DNA from: Lachancea thermotolerans CBS 6340
Lineage: Eukaryota; Ascomycota; Saccharomycetes; Saccharomycetales; Saccharomycetaceae
Direction: 5' to 3'
NCBI RefSeq assembly: GCF_000142805.1
Contig: NC_013083.1
Span: 1,612,001 to 1,676,000 of the forward strand
DNA: 64,000 nt
The position numbers and the translations under genes are program-made. The notes under the pieces were generated by a model. The model made no database searches. It was given only the letters and a program-made list of their open reading frames with translations, and was not told the DNA's origin. This document shows positions 19,048-29,133 of the stretch, in pieces (the stretch's first letter is position 1; each line of letters begins with the position of its first letter).

Positions 19048-21873
19048 CTAAAATGAGAGCTCCTCAGGGCTGATGGCCCTTTTAGAGTCTCGCAATTTTT
19101 GGAAGTATGCAGCGTGTTTCACCTCTATCTCATTCCACCCAGGTATTTTGTTTCTTGGGTGCATCAGGTACCTTTTCATATAGTACTTGAAGCGCGATGT
19201 AAGGTCTTTGAGCTCTGACTCAACGTTGCTAATCGTGCTCAAATAGTTGTCCATTGACTCAAATGTTTTTTCCAGGACGTTTGATTTGAGGTACAACTTG
19301 GGCTGGTATGATGAAGGGGCTTGCCTCTTTTTCTCCAAAAACCAAGAGCCTCTATCCGTAGATGTGTTCGAGGCAGCTTTATTTCTCAACAATCTGTACT
19401 TGTGGATTAAGTTGAAACCATGAATTAACTTTGTATCGACAGCTTGTAGCCCTTTCCCAATAGTTCGCATGTCCGCAAACATGCTAGTGATCGCTTCATT
19501 CCAAGCCTCATTGTCTATGACGAAATTCTTGGCTGAAACATCCTCCAGTAAAGCCGGTATCTCAGTAGCGCGATTGGTTGCCACAAGATGCTTTATTTTG
19601 TAAGTCAGTACTCCTCTTAAAAGTGATGCAAAGTTTCTGTTTCGAACTGTTGCTGAAGGCAAATTCTGGTAGTACTGAATACGGTTCATGTATCTCTCAA
19701 AGAATTTTTGAAAATCGTCCCACTGGTGAACCTCTGCTGAAAGGACCATTAAGCTTCTTATCACAACAAGCCGGCTTTCAGCAGAATCGGTCTTGTCGAA
19801 GAACATATCATTATATTTGTTCATGAGCTCGAGGGCCCTAAGAGGACTGTGGTATTTAGCAGCTGCTCTCATAGGCCATGCCATAACAGATGGATGCAAT
19901 TTTTCGAACGTAATATCAAGGGTTCTGTTTGCGGCTTGACTCATAATGTCATCAACAAGACTGATGGCCTCATCCAAATTTTCCCTTGATCTTAGCCTTG
20001 TTTTAAAGGTAGCTTTGATCAGGTAAAACAAAACTTTTGAATTCACTGGCACGTTGTTTTCCAACATCCTTTGATAAAGATCTAAAACGCCACGACGATT
20101 GGAGTATTTATCGTAAGCTCCCATTAATGCTTCAAAATGCGTAGGAGTCGCCTTCAACTTAGAATGTGAGAGTAACTGGGTCAAGATGTTTTCCGCTGTT
20201 TCGAAGTCTTTCATGTAGAGTGCCGAATGTTTGATCATGACACGGTAAAATTCAGAATCGGCTGGCAAGTTCTTTGAAAGTATTTGCTCAAATATCTTTT
20301 CGGACATATCGCTACGATTCATACGCATGTAGGCCTCCACAGCTTTGTTGTAAATGGATATTTCAGATTCTAACGGCGCTTTGGTGTATCGATACTCTTT
20401 GAATACCTTCAATGCCTCTTGCGGGAGGTCGCTCTTAATGTACACATGCATTAAGGCTGCCACTGAGGAGCCCGTGGGTTTTATATCATAATGATCTTTC
20501 ATTACCTGAAAAAGTTCCCCTGCAATTGCATAGTTGGTGGTTTTCGCGCATGTGTTGATGATCGTTGAAAAATGTTTCTCGGACACCTCGATACCATTTT
20601 CAGTCATTCTCTTTAGAAACCTCAGAGAGCCGTCAATGTCGCTCAGGTTTCTAAAAATACGCAGCATGATGTTGCAGGTGGACGGCGTTGGTTTAATACC
20701 ATACTTCTTGAAGAGCTCAAAGTGTTGGAAACAACCATTCATATCACCCGTCTTGTAACACACTTGTAGCAATGATTGCAAAACTGGTAGCGTTGGAATC
20801 ATTTTTCTTCGGAGAAGCTGATTATACAATTTTTCAACCATTTCTCTTTCCCCCAAATGTGCAATCGAAAACATCACAATACCATAGTGATTGATACTCG
20901 GAAGGTCTCCTATCCCAAAAAGGGCATTGAATTGGTTTTGAAGGTTCCCCCAGTCTTGTAGCTTAGCGTGAGCTATCAACAGGTAGTCGAACTGGGCGTC
21001 GTCTTGCGCATCCGGGAACTCCGACCACGCCGCCTGAATTTGTTCGAACTTCTCAAAATGAGCGTACGCTTTGCAAATAGAAGTTAAGTCGGATTTTATG
21101 ATAGGATACTCTTTCTCTCGCTTGTAGTTCCACAGACTTTCTGTAACGGAAAAGTCTCTGTTGTAGCAAGACAAGTAAATTAGAGTGGATGCGAATTGAG
21201 AAGTGATGAGTGGCCCTTGCGTAGAATTCACGAAATTCAAAGTTTCCGCTAAAACATGTGGTTCCGGTTTTTCTGCCCTTAAGAAGAATAGAAGTGTCTT
21301 CAAGATATATTTGTATTGCTCGTAATTCGTGAAGTCCGCATGCCCATGCAGGTAGTTGTTAAATCGAACCCAGGTCAGTAACGCTTGAGACACACTTTCT
21401 GTGGTAGTTGATTGAACAAATGTCGCATTTATGACATTCGTGACCATGCTCTTGTTAGTCAGCGAGAACTGCTTTATAAGTTGAAACATAGCCTGTTCCA
21501 TTTGTATGCTCTTTCCTATTGACAGAAGCGAACTGAAGTACTTCTTGAGCTCGTATGCTGAAACGTCCGGTTGAAGATTATGGTTAAAATCAAAAAGCGC
21601 AGACTTTGCCACCAGGACTACGTCCTTGTGTGCTTTTCTTCTGTGTAAGCATTTGATCAGCGCAGACCGCTGGCTTGAGTGTGGTCGCGATTCCCGAACG
21701 AATGAGAGAATCCTGTTGAGCTGACGTGTTTGCAGCGGTTCCGCCTTTCCGTCGTCAAATATATCTTTTATCTTTCGAGGAAGACAGCTTGTCACTGTGC
21801 TTGAGTACCTGCTTTGGCAATGGCTATGCCAGCATTGCATATGTCGCAGAAGAGACGTTCGAACTCCATCCAT
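19048..21873 (-). CDS. PET309: Pet309, mitochondrial PPR protein
   Basis: A 941-residue protein with a mitochondrial-type N-terminus (Arg/Ser/His-rich, few acids) and a long array of helical pentatricopeptide-like repeats through the middle, for example the segments starting NHYGIVMF, STCNIMLRIFRN and HFEALMGAYDKY. The ortholog is YLR067C (Pet309), required for stability and translation of COX1 mRNA in mitochondria. Length is close to the S. cerevisiae protein. It sits between SPC3 and FYV7 as on chromosome XII. Repeats are diverged, so exact PPR borders need a profile search. Confidence 0.92.
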   Translation of the reverse strand: MDGVRTSLLRHMQCWHSHCQSRYSSTVTSCLPRKIKDIFDDGKAEPLQTRQLNRILSFVRESRPHSSQRSALIKCLHRRKAHKDVVLVAKSALFDFNHNLQPDVSAYELKKYFSSLLSIGKSIQMEQAMFQLIKQFSLTNKSMVTNVINATFVQSTTTESVSQALLTWVRFNNYLHGHADFTNYEQYKYILKTLLFFLRAEKPEPHVLAETLNFVNSTQGPLITSQFASTLIYLSCYNRDFSVTESLWNYKREKEYPIIKSDLTSICKAYAHFEKFEQIQAAWSEFPDAQDDAQFDYLLIAHAKLQDWGNLQNQFNALFGIGDLPSINHYGIVMFSIAHLGEREMVEKLYNQLLRRKMIPTLPVLQSLLQVCYKTGDMNGCFQHFELFKKYGIKPTPSTCNIMLRIFRNLSDIDGSLRFLKRMTENGIEVSEKHFSTIINTCAKTTNYAIAGELFQVMKDHYDIKPTGSSVAALMHVYIKSDLPQEALKVFKEYRYTKAPLESEISIYNKAVEAYMRMNRSDMSEKIFEQILSKNLPADSEFYRVMIKHSALYMKDFETAENILTQLLSHSKLKATPTHFEALMGAYDKYSNRRGVLDLYQRMLENNVPVNSKVLFYLIKATFKTRLRSRENLDEAISLVDDIMSQAANRTLDITFEKLHPSVMAWPMRAAAKYHSPLRALELMNKYNDMFFDKTDSAESRLVVIRSLMVLSAEVHQWDDFQKFFERYMNRIQYYQNLPSATVRNRNFASLLRGVLTYKIKHLVATNRATEIPALLEDVSAKNFVIDNEAWNEAITSMFADMRTIGKGLQAVDTKLIHGFNLIHKYRLLRNKAASNTSTDRGSWFLEKKRQAPSSYQPKLYLKSNVLEKTFESMDNYLSTISNVESELKDLTSRFKYYMKRYLMHPRNKIPGWNEIEVKHAAYFQKLRDSKRAISPEELSF

Positions 21874-21994
21874 TTATCATGTAAGTTATATCACAACTCC
21901 GAAGCACGCCCTTCTGGTCTTAAGAAAAGCCAGTAACTGATTCAGTAAGTCTTTCGAATATCCAAATATTATCATAGATAGATCCTTTAACTCT

Positions 21995-22040
21995 TCTAAA
22001 AATTTAGGAAAATTTTGAAGAGCATAAGCTCATCGCGACT
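21995..22040 (+). promoter_or_regulatory. RRPE and PAC elements upstream of FYV7
   Basis: In the 215-bp PET309/FYV7 divergent spacer, an RRPE-like GGAAAATTTTG (22007-22017) is followed 10 bp later by GCTCATCGC (22028-22036), the exact reverse complement of the PAC core GCGATGAGC. The pair lies 50-80 bp before the FYV7 ATG. This arrangement is the established signature of ribosome-biogenesis genes. Confidence 0.75.
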
Positions 22041-22088
22041 TCTCTAAATCGAAAAGTCGAAGCCTATACGCCCACTCAGCAAACCAAA

Positions 22089-22526
22089 ATGCCTCCAAGA
22101 GTCCAAAAACACACGAGGGAGTCCAAAGTGCGAGACATCCAAAAAAGTCTTGTTCGGAGAGCCCGTTTGAGAAAGGACTACTTCAAAGCTTTGAAAGAAG
22201 AAGGATATACTGCACCAGAGAAACAAGAGAGTAAGACAAAGCGCAGTTACCGTGAGGTTCGGGAACAAGCTACTGCAGCAAATAGAAAGAAGCTTGATGA
22301 AAAAAAGGAGATGAAGAAATTACGAGGAAGAATGGAGTATCAAAAGGCTCAGGAAAAAAGGAAAACCGAGCTACAAAAGATTAACGAAGCTAAAGAGAGG
22401 GAGAAGCAACGGAATCAAAGGTCTAAAAAGGTTACACAGCGTACCAGGTCTGGCCAGCCGCTAATGGGACCTAAAATAGAAGACCTTCTCAGTAAGATCA
22501 AAGCTGATGACACTTACACAAACTAG
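22089..22526 (+). CDS. FYV7: Fyv7, rRNA-processing factor
   Basis: A 145-residue, highly charged protein, rich in Lys, Arg and Glu, with a long predicted helix in the middle (KKLDEKKEMKKLRGRMEYQK). The ortholog is YLR068W (Fyv7), needed for early 18S rRNA processing in the nucleolus. Position between PET309 and MEF1 copies S. cerevisiae chromosome XII. An RRPE/PAC pair just upstream fits a ribosome-biogenesis role. Low complexity makes sequence-only assignment weaker; synteny carries much of the weight. Confidence 0.9.
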   Translation: MPPRVQKHTRESKVRDIQKSLVRRARLRKDYFKALKEEGYTAPEKQESKTKRSYREVREQATAANRKKLDEKKEMKKLRGRMEYQKAQEKRKTELQKINEAKEREKQRNQRSKKVTQRTRSGQPLMGPKIEDLLSKIKADDTYTN

Positions 22527-22625
22527 AGCATAGCAGGAATTCGGTTTACTGGAATAATGATATAGTATTTCACATAGGCTATTTACAGTGTTTTTACAGG
22601 AGAATTATTGGCAACGAAAATACCA

Positions 22626-24917
22626 CTACTTCTTCTGCTGCTGCTTCTTCTCAAAGTCGGCAATAAGTTGTCTTTGTAGATGAGGAGACGTTGGAGAGTA
22701 GTGCTTAAATTCCAGTGAGAACTCGCCCTTGCCTTGCGTCGAAGATCTAAGCGACGTGGCAAACCCGAAAAGAGTATTGAGAGAACATTCGGCGTTGATT
22801 GTAAACTCATCTTGTGCGTTTTCGGTATCTTGAATGACAGCTTGTAGTTTGTTTAGCAAACTGATGACATTACCTTGGAATTCGTTAGGTGCCGTGACAG
22901 AAACATTCATAACTGGTTCCAGAATAACAGGCTTGGCTTCCAAAAACGCTTCTTTGAAAGCTGCCATTGTTGCAGTTTTGAATGCCAACTCGTTGGAATC
23001 AACAGCGTGAATCGCACCATCGTTGATCAACATATGTGTTGATAAAACCTTGTGGCCAATCAAAGGACCTTTTTCGCAAGCTTCTTCGAATCCCTTACCA
23101 CATGCTGCTAGATATTTGTCAGGAATGCGGCCTCCAACTATAGCTGTCTCAAATTTGTTACCATTTGACCCTTCTAACGGACTCAATGAGCCCATAACAC
23201 GTCCATATTGACCTGCGCCACCCGACTGTTTCTTGTGTGTGTAGTCAAACTCAGCAGGAATAGTGATAGACTCACGGTAGGAAACCTGTGGCTTACCAGT
23301 TACACAATCAACGTTGTACTCTCTTCTCATCCTTTCGACGTAGATTTCTAAGTGAAGCTCGCCCATACCGGAGATAACAGTTTCCTTCGATTCGGCATCA
23401 AATCTAACTCTAAAGGTGGGGTCCTCTTTTTGAAAACGATTCAGAGCCTTGGAAAAGTTGGTAGAGTCTCGAGATGTAGGAGTGATCGAGAGAGAGATAA
23501 CGGCATCTGGGACATACATGGAAGACATGGAGTACTGCAAAGTTCCATCCGTGAAAGTGTCACCGGAAGCGCAATCAATACCAAACGTGGCGCAGATTTC
23601 GCCTGAACCGACCTCATCAACATCTTCCATATCGTTAGAATGCATTCTCACCAAACGGGACACCTTAATTTTCTTACCGGTCTTCACGTTAGTAATATAG
23701 CCTCCCTTTCTCAAACGGCCTTGGTAAACACGAATATAGGTTAGTTGGCCATATTTGCCTTCTTCCAGCTTGAAAGCTAGGCCGACAAAGGGCTCTTGTA
23801 CCGAAGGAACGAGGTTAACTTTAGCTTCGTTGTTTGCAATATCCAAGCCAGTGTTAAGAATCTCTGATGGGTTGGGTAGATAATCGACGATAGCATCCAA
23901 AACAGGCTGCACGCTTCGATTGGCCAGCGCAGAACCCATCAAAACAGGTGTAAATTTCCTGGCAATCGTAGCCCGACGGATAGCTGCCTTGATTTGTTCA
24001 GTTGAAGGCTCCTGCTCTTCTAAGAAGATCTCTGCAATTTCGTCGTCCACGTCGGCAAGCGTTTCAATCAACATTGCTCTTCTCTCTTCCACTAACTCAT
24101 TAAGCTCATTTGGAACTGGGCCCTCTACGATTTGCTCGCCGTTTGCGCCCTCGTTGTAAAGAGCAACACGGTCAATAATGTTGACGACACCCTTCAGCTC
24201 TGACTCGGCACCGATTGGGACTTGAATTGCAGCAGCGGGCGTTTTGAGTTTCTTGTTGATCTGTTCGATAGCTCTGAAGGGGTTAGCTCCCATGCGGTCC
24301 ATTTTGTTGATAAAAGTGACTCTTGGCACGTTATATCTCCTCATTTGACGGTCCACTGTAACAGTTTGGGATTGAACGCCTGAAACGGCGCAAACAACCA
24401 AAACTGCACCATCAAGAACTCTTAAAGCACGTTCAACCTCAATAGTGAAGTCGATATGGCCTGGTGTGTCAATCAGGTTAAAATGATAATTCTGGCCGTC
24501 CTTGTCCCAAGAACAATAGGTTGCAGCCGACTGAATTGTAATGCCCTTCTCTCTCTCAAGGTCCATAGAGTCCATCTTAGCTCCAACGTTGTCACGGCCT
24601 CTAACTTCGTGGATAGCCTTGATACGCCCGGTGTAGAAAAGAACGCGCTCCGTGAAAGTAGTTTTACCTGAGTCGATGTGAGCAGAAATACCGATGTTAC
24701 GCAACTTTCTCGAGGTTTCTAGATCCCTTTCAGTGAGTCTTGGGGCAATTTCATCCAAAACAGCTTTCTCTTCCTCATACGTTCTAAGGACAGAAGAGGC
24801 ATGAACTTGTCGTTGTGTTGTGAGAATAGGCATAATTGAACCATTCAGCAATCCCATTCTCCCAAATGTTTTGGGGCCATAAGAGTGCCCAGAAACAGCT
24901 CTCCTCAAGAAGGACAT
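22626..24917 (-). CDS. MEF1: Mitochondrial elongation factor G1
   Basis: A 763-residue translational GTPase with an N-terminal presequence ([20 protein letters not shown]). G motifs are intact: AHIDSGKTT (near 79-87), the switch region [19 protein letters not shown] (near 151), and NKMDRMG. Domains II-V follow, including GMGELHLEI and the domain IV stretch [16 protein letters not shown]. Mef1 (YLR069C) catalyses translocation on mitochondrial ribosomes. It is convergent with FYV7 and followed by FET5, a chromosome VI gene, and XYL2, a chromosome XII gene. Confidence 0.97.
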   Translation of the reverse strand: MSFLRRAVSGHSYGPKTFGRMGLLNGSIMPILTTQRQVHASSVLRTYEEEKAVLDEIAPRLTERDLETSRKLRNIGISAHIDSGKTTFTERVLFYTGRIKAIHEVRGRDNVGAKMDSMDLEREKGITIQSAATYCSWDKDGQNYHFNLIDTPGHIDFTIEVERALRVLDGAVLVVCAVSGVQSQTVTVDRQMRRYNVPRVTFINKMDRMGANPFRAIEQINKKLKTPAAAIQVPIGAESELKGVVNIIDRVALYNEGANGEQIVEGPVPNELNELVEERRAMLIETLADVDDEIAEIFLEEQEPSTEQIKAAIRRATIARKFTPVLMGSALANRSVQPVLDAIVDYLPNPSEILNTGLDIANNEAKVNLVPSVQEPFVGLAFKLEEGKYGQLTYIRVYQGRLRKGGYITNVKTGKKIKVSRLVRMHSNDMEDVDEVGSGEICATFGIDCASGDTFTDGTLQYSMSSMYVPDAVISLSITPTSRDSTNFSKALNRFQKEDPTFRVRFDAESKETVISGMGELHLEIYVERMRREYNVDCVTGKPQVSYRESITIPAEFDYTHKKQSGGAGQYGRVMGSLSPLEGSNGNKFETAIVGGRIPDKYLAACGKGFEEACEKGPLIGHKVLSTHMLINDGAIHAVDSNELAFKTATMAAFKEAFLEAKPVILEPVMNVSVTAPNEFQGNVISLLNKLQAVIQDTENAQDEFTINAECSLNTLFGFATSLRSSTQGKGEFSLEFKHYSPTSPHLQRQLIADFEKKQQQKK

Positions 24918-25101
24918 GGTGTTCCTGAAGACTCTTCCGTGGTAGGTGCTGCGACTTGTTATCTGAAGCCGAGAAATGTCAGTTTCTTCGAATCAAAAAT
25001 TTTATAGACATTAGACACATTCGTATGAAAGATTATCGACACTAGAGCATGACGAGTTCTGAAGCCAGATCACCTATTTAGCACGATATAACATACCCAG
25101 T

Positions 25102-26952
25102 TCAACCAGAGCTTTGCTCACTCTCCTCTAGAAGATTTTTTAAAGTGCTGTAAATGAGCTCGTCATCCTGAGTAGCCTCGTGAAGTCCATATTGCACAAT
25201 GGTGTATAGCCCCCAAACAGCGACCATGCTGGACACCGCAAATGCAATATAACCTTTCAAAGTGAAACCATCAGGCAAAGGCTCTGGTTGTTTGGGCAGA
25301 CCAGCCAAGTCAAACCAGTCATCCGTGTTCCCTGCAGCGTTACCTACTGTTGGGATGTTGGCGTTGTAGCACACTTGCTTGAAGTTGTCGTTGAGCTGCT
25401 CAACTTGCCTGAGCACATCTGGGGCTTCGATGAACACAGCAGCGAGGCCTTGCTCCAAATGCCAGTCGACGTGGCAGTGGAAAATCCACACACCAGGGTT
25501 GTCCGCCACAAATCTCAGCACAAGATGACCATTGCCCTCAAGTACAACAGTGTCTCTCAACATAGGCGACTCAGGGAAGTCCATTAGGGGTGCTGACTCA
25601 TTATAGGGAACAGGCTCCGCTGGTCCGTTCTCGGTGTCTTCCAGAAAACTTGGCGACTTTTGAACAATCTGAAAGTTGTGACCATGCAAGTGGAAGGGGT
25701 GCCTTCCGTCATCGTAGTTGTTCAAAACAATCTCAACAATCTCACCGTGCTCGAGGACGAAAGCGTTAATGTTATCGCCATAGATCAAAGGGTTCTTGAC
25801 TAGATCCTTAGGTGCCGTCATTGCGGTAACAAGCGTAGGGATTTTGGGATGCACGTACGTAACGTTGTTGAAAAAAGCGTAGTTGACACCGTCTCCTAGG
25901 TTATCCATTACTACGTCCAGCTTAACTCGATAGTCGGGCTCTGGAAATAGAGGCTTTCCGGAGAGGGGCGACAGATAAAAGTCGTTGGTTGCCACATCAT
26001 AGCTATCGATAAAGTACTCATTTGCTGCAGGCGCAGACTTGTTGTATACTACCTGGTTTGTGCGGTTAACCTGCAGGTTGGGAAGAATGACATCCAACAT
26101 TGTCTGGTCCATTGTTTGCATGAGCGCGTAGTTTTTCTTAGCGTCAGGTTTGGCGCGCACAAGGACAGAGGTTCTTTGGCCTGTCCCTAAGTAAAGCACG
26201 TCGGTGGTATTAGGCTGGACGTAAACACCGTCAACCTCGACAATGGTGAACTCGTGGTCTTCCATGAAGATGTACTGCGACACAAAAGTTCCCACGTTCA
26301 AAAACCGCAAGAGATAAACCTTGCCCGGCTCGAAAGAGATTGAAGCGTTCACCGTGTTGTTGAAAAGAATGTTTTCCGGGACGGGCTCTGCGCCTGTTGG
26401 ATTGTATCTCGTCAGAAATTCATCCAGGGCCTGGTAATAAGGCTTGTGATATAGGTCTGTTACCTGGATGACCATCTCCTCGTCGTACTCAAACGGCTCA
26501 TCGTCATCGTGGATAATTAGCGCGCCTCGCATACCGTCTGTGTACTGCGCGCCAGAGTGCGAGTGGTACCAGAAAGTACCTGCCTGATCTGGTACCGTGA
26601 AGTTGTAAACAAAGGTGTCGCCTGGCATGATCGGACACTGTGTCACCATTTCAGGTCCGTCCATCTGGTTCAAGTTGCCCTGCGTGATATTGTGCGACAA
26701 ACCATGGAAGTGCAAGGAAGTTGTCAGGTTCTCGAAGCCATTAGTCAGGCGTAAAATAAGGCGATCGCCCTTGTTTAGGTGGATGTCAGGGGGCGGCCAC
26801 ACTCCGTTGAACCCAATCATTTGCTTCTCGTGCATCCCATCTGGATTTCTTCGTACCCACCCAGTGGTAAAGTTGTATTCGTGGGTTTGGCTACCCAAAG
26901 CGGCCTGCGCTAGCGCAGACATGATGAAAACAAGTCCTAAAATGCATTGCAT
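25102..26952 (-). CDS. FET5: Multicopper ferroxidase, FET5-like
   Basis: A 616-residue type I membrane protein: signal peptide (about 1-20), three cupredoxin domains, one C-terminal membrane segment (about 570-592) and a short acidic cytosolic tail. All copper motifs are intact: HFHGLSH, WYHSHSGAQYTDGMRG, HPFHLHGHNFQ, and the type 1/trinuclear HCHVDWHLEQGL. It resembles Fet3/Fet5 ferroxidases, which oxidise Fe(II) for uptake with an Ftr1/Fth1 permease. Synteny points to the vacuolar form Fet5 (YFL041W), but a plasma-membrane Fet3-like role cannot be excluded. No convincing Aft-type iron element was seen in the short upstream region. Confidence 0.88.
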   Translation of the reverse strand: MQCILGLVFIMSALAQAALGSQTHEYNFTTGWVRRNPDGMHEKQMIGFNGVWPPPDIHLNKGDRLILRLTNGFENLTTSLHFHGLSHNITQGNLNQMDGPEMVTQCPIMPGDTFVYNFTVPDQAGTFWYHSHSGAQYTDGMRGALIIHDDDEPFEYDEEMVIQVTDLYHKPYYQALDEFLTRYNPTGAEPVPENILFNNTVNASISFEPGKVYLLRFLNVGTFVSQYIFMEDHEFTIVEVDGVYVQPNTTDVLYLGTGQRTSVLVRAKPDAKKNYALMQTMDQTMLDVILPNLQVNRTNQVVYNKSAPAANEYFIDSYDVATNDFYLSPLSGKPLFPEPDYRVKLDVVMDNLGDGVNYAFFNNVTYVHPKIPTLVTAMTAPKDLVKNPLIYGDNINAFVLEHGEIVEIVLNNYDDGRHPFHLHGHNFQIVQKSPSFLEDTENGPAEPVPYNESAPLMDFPESPMLRDTVVLEGNGHLVLRFVADNPGVWIFHCHVDWHLEQGLAAVFIEAPDVLRQVEQLNDNFKQVCYNANIPTVGNAAGNTDDWFDLAGLPKQPEPLPDGFTLKGYIAFAVSSMVAVWGLYTIVQYGLHEATQDDELIYSTLKNLLEESEQSSG

Positions 26953-27253
26953 CGTGCTGACTGAGTTCGAAAGCTTTAGAACTGTTAGTCAGGAGCAAGC
27001 TTCCCGGGATATTTCGTCAGAAGTCAACATCATAAGTACTCGATTGTTCTGAAAATTTGGCACAAAGCTGGGTGGATTTCCAAAAGCTGGGCATGAGAAA
27101 AGAAGAAGTCACAAGGGTTTAAACCCCGAATCGTTTCGTAATTAACTTTGTATAGGATTAGATAGCATGTGTCATAAACTGGCTAGCGAGGACTTCCTCG
27201 CCTCTGCATGCCAGGCTTATATTCATCATGAGTGAGCTCAAACTCAGAACACC
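26953..27253. promoter_or_regulatory. FET5 promoter / XYL2 3' region
   Basis: 301 bp between two minus-strand genes. It holds ordinary AT-rich sequence and one CACCC-containing stretch near 27070 that lacks the purine expected of an Aft site. Nothing else is seen. Confidence 0.3.
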
Positions 27254-28318
27254 TCACTCGGGCCCGCTAATTATAGTCTTTATAACCTCAGAGCCGTGCT
27301 TGATGTTAAATTCGTACGCAGCCTCGGCGTCCTCGAACTTGAAGCGATGAGTGACCAGTGGCTTGACGTTAACATCCCCACTTGCGATGAGCTGAACTGC
27401 GTCCCTGTAGTCGCCGAAGGCGTATCTGAAGCAGCCCAGGACCTTAAGCTCCTTGGCGCCAATAGCCCCGATGGGAAAGTTGACGTCGTCGTGTCCCATG
27501 CCGACCTGAACGTAGGTGCCGCCCGAGTTGCACACCTTAATGCCGGTACGAATGCAGATCTCAGCGCCGGTGCAGTCGAACACAACGTCAGGGCGCGCGC
27601 CACCAAGCACGCGCTCGATCTCCTTGACCAAGTCGTCTTCGTCCTTGATGTTCGCAGAGTTCACGAACTGCGTGCCCCCGAAGTTGGAAGACAGGCTGAG
27701 CTTGTGTTCAAAGACGTCGATGTAGACCACCTCGGAGGCGCCAAAGGCGCGTGCGACGGCACCCGTCAGAAGACCTACGGGACCTGCACCAAACACAGCC
27801 ACGCGCTGGTTGAACGCAACCCCGGCAAGCTTGTTGGCGTGCACACCAACGGACAATGGCTCAACGAGCGCGCCTTCCTCGTATGAGACGTGGTCCGGCA
27901 GCTTGACCAGAAAGTCTTCGGGGGCCAAGTAGTACTTGACGAGCGTACCATCGATTGGAGGAGTAGCCGCGAACTGCATATGGGGGCAGAGATTGTAGCG
28001 GCCGGCCTTAGTCTCGTCCGAGTATCTGCTGGGCACGCCAGGCTCAATGGCGACACGGTCGCCCACGCGTACGCGCGAGACTTCGCTGCCGACTTCTACT
28101 ACCAGCCCGCTTGACTCGTGGCCCAATATCATGGGCTTCTTCACTACAAAGTCGCCAATCGCGCCTGCCACATAGTAGTGCACGTCCGACCCGCAAATTC
28201 CCGTCTTCTTGATCTGCAGCTTCACGTAGTGTGGGTCCGTGATTTCAGGCACGGGTTTGCTCTCCACTGCAATCTCGCCTTTCTGCACCAGGACTATCGC
28301 TTCCTGTGTTTCATTCAT
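27254..28318 (-). CDS. XYL2: Xylitol/sorbitol dehydrogenase
   Basis: A 354-residue zinc medium-chain dehydrogenase. Catalytic zinc ligands appear in GICGSDVHYY (Cys near residue 42) and GHESSG (His-Glu near 67). The NAD-binding motif is GAGPVGLL. It should oxidise xylitol to xylulose or sorbitol to fructose with NAD+. The cysteines of a structural zinc site are not evident, as in many polyol dehydrogenases. The ortholog by place is YLR070C (XYL2), between MEF1 and RGR1. Exact polyol preference is not determined by sequence. The gene is GC-rich. Confidence 0.92.
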   Translation of the reverse strand: MNETQEAIVLVQKGEIAVESKPVPEITDPHYVKLQIKKTGICGSDVHYYVAGAIGDFVVKKPMILGHESSGLVVEVGSEVSRVRVGDRVAIEPGVPSRYSDETKAGRYNLCPHMQFAATPPIDGTLVKYYLAPEDFLVKLPDHVSYEEGALVEPLSVGVHANKLAGVAFNQRVAVFGAGPVGLLTGAVARAFGASEVVYIDVFEHKLSLSSNFGGTQFVNSANIKDEDDLVKEIERVLGGARPDVVFDCTGAEICIRTGIKVCNSGGTYVQVGMGHDDVNFPIGAIGAKELKVLGCFRYAFGDYRDAVQLIASGDVNVKPLVTHRFKFEDAEAAYEFNIKHGSEVIKTIISGPE

Positions 28319-29133
28319 TTTCTGGTCTATTTCTCTCTATCCTCTCTATTGTTCTCTATGGTTATTCTATAGGTGTTCTATAGTCGATTTATAGGTGTTC
28401 TAAAGTTGCTCTATAGTTGCTCTATCTCAGCAATTCTTTGCTAACCTTGACCGAGTTACGTAACCTGGTGTTATGCTTGCTTATCACTTGTCACTGTGCT
28501 CCGTAGTGGTGCTCAGAAGTCGCTAACAGGCTCAATTTATACTGTACAAGATAATTGTAAGAACTCGTCGAACGTTCTACTAGCTTCTCCGGCCGCTCTC
28601 CTTTATATCTCTGCCGTTTGCTTTTTCCATTAACATCAACTTGGCGACTGCCACTTCCCCGGACTTGACGCCATTAGCAACAGTTATTGAGGGAGTTTCT
28701 GATGTTTGTGCGGATTCTTGTCTCAATTTGAGGGCGCGTGATGCTCTCAATGTTATGAAATGTGGAATAATTGGTGAAGAAATCGCCAAAAAGCATAAAT
28801 AGCAGTGCCGTGAGTGGCCGCAGTAGCGCGGGGGGCTACGGACATCATTAGAAAGTGTTACAAATGCGGGGAATGGCGAGCCTAGGGCGTGTGTTTTCGT
28901 AAAAATGCGAGATCGCGGGGTAGTAGTCGGCGTAGCGAGAGTTTTCCGCCCAGTGGTGGTCATAGTCGGCATCGCTGCAGCGTGTGCCTGTAGCAGGCAC
29001 CTGTAGCGGGTATCTGTTGATCTCCAGGTTTCCCTTGTGACTATGTAATGGTTTGTCGCGGATGGTACGTAGTGTGGAAAAGGCCGGTCGCCGGCCGTCT
29101 GCGGCGTGGCCGCAGGCGAGTTCCGTGGTGTGG
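28319..29133. promoter_or_regulatory. XYL2 promoter with CTAT-rich low-complexity tract; RGR1 3' region
   Basis: 815 bp between two minus-strand genes. From about 28325 to 28435 there is a degenerate repeat of CTCTAT/TTCTATAG units, including two copies of TATAGGTGTTCTA-like sequence. The rest, including frames on the minus strand near 28580-28972, shows no protein family and is not called as a gene. Confidence 0.5.

Noticed and set aside
28580-29133. Minus-strand frames between XYL2 and RGR1
   Set aside because: Basic, low-complexity translations, partly overlapping the RGR1 end; no family similarity.
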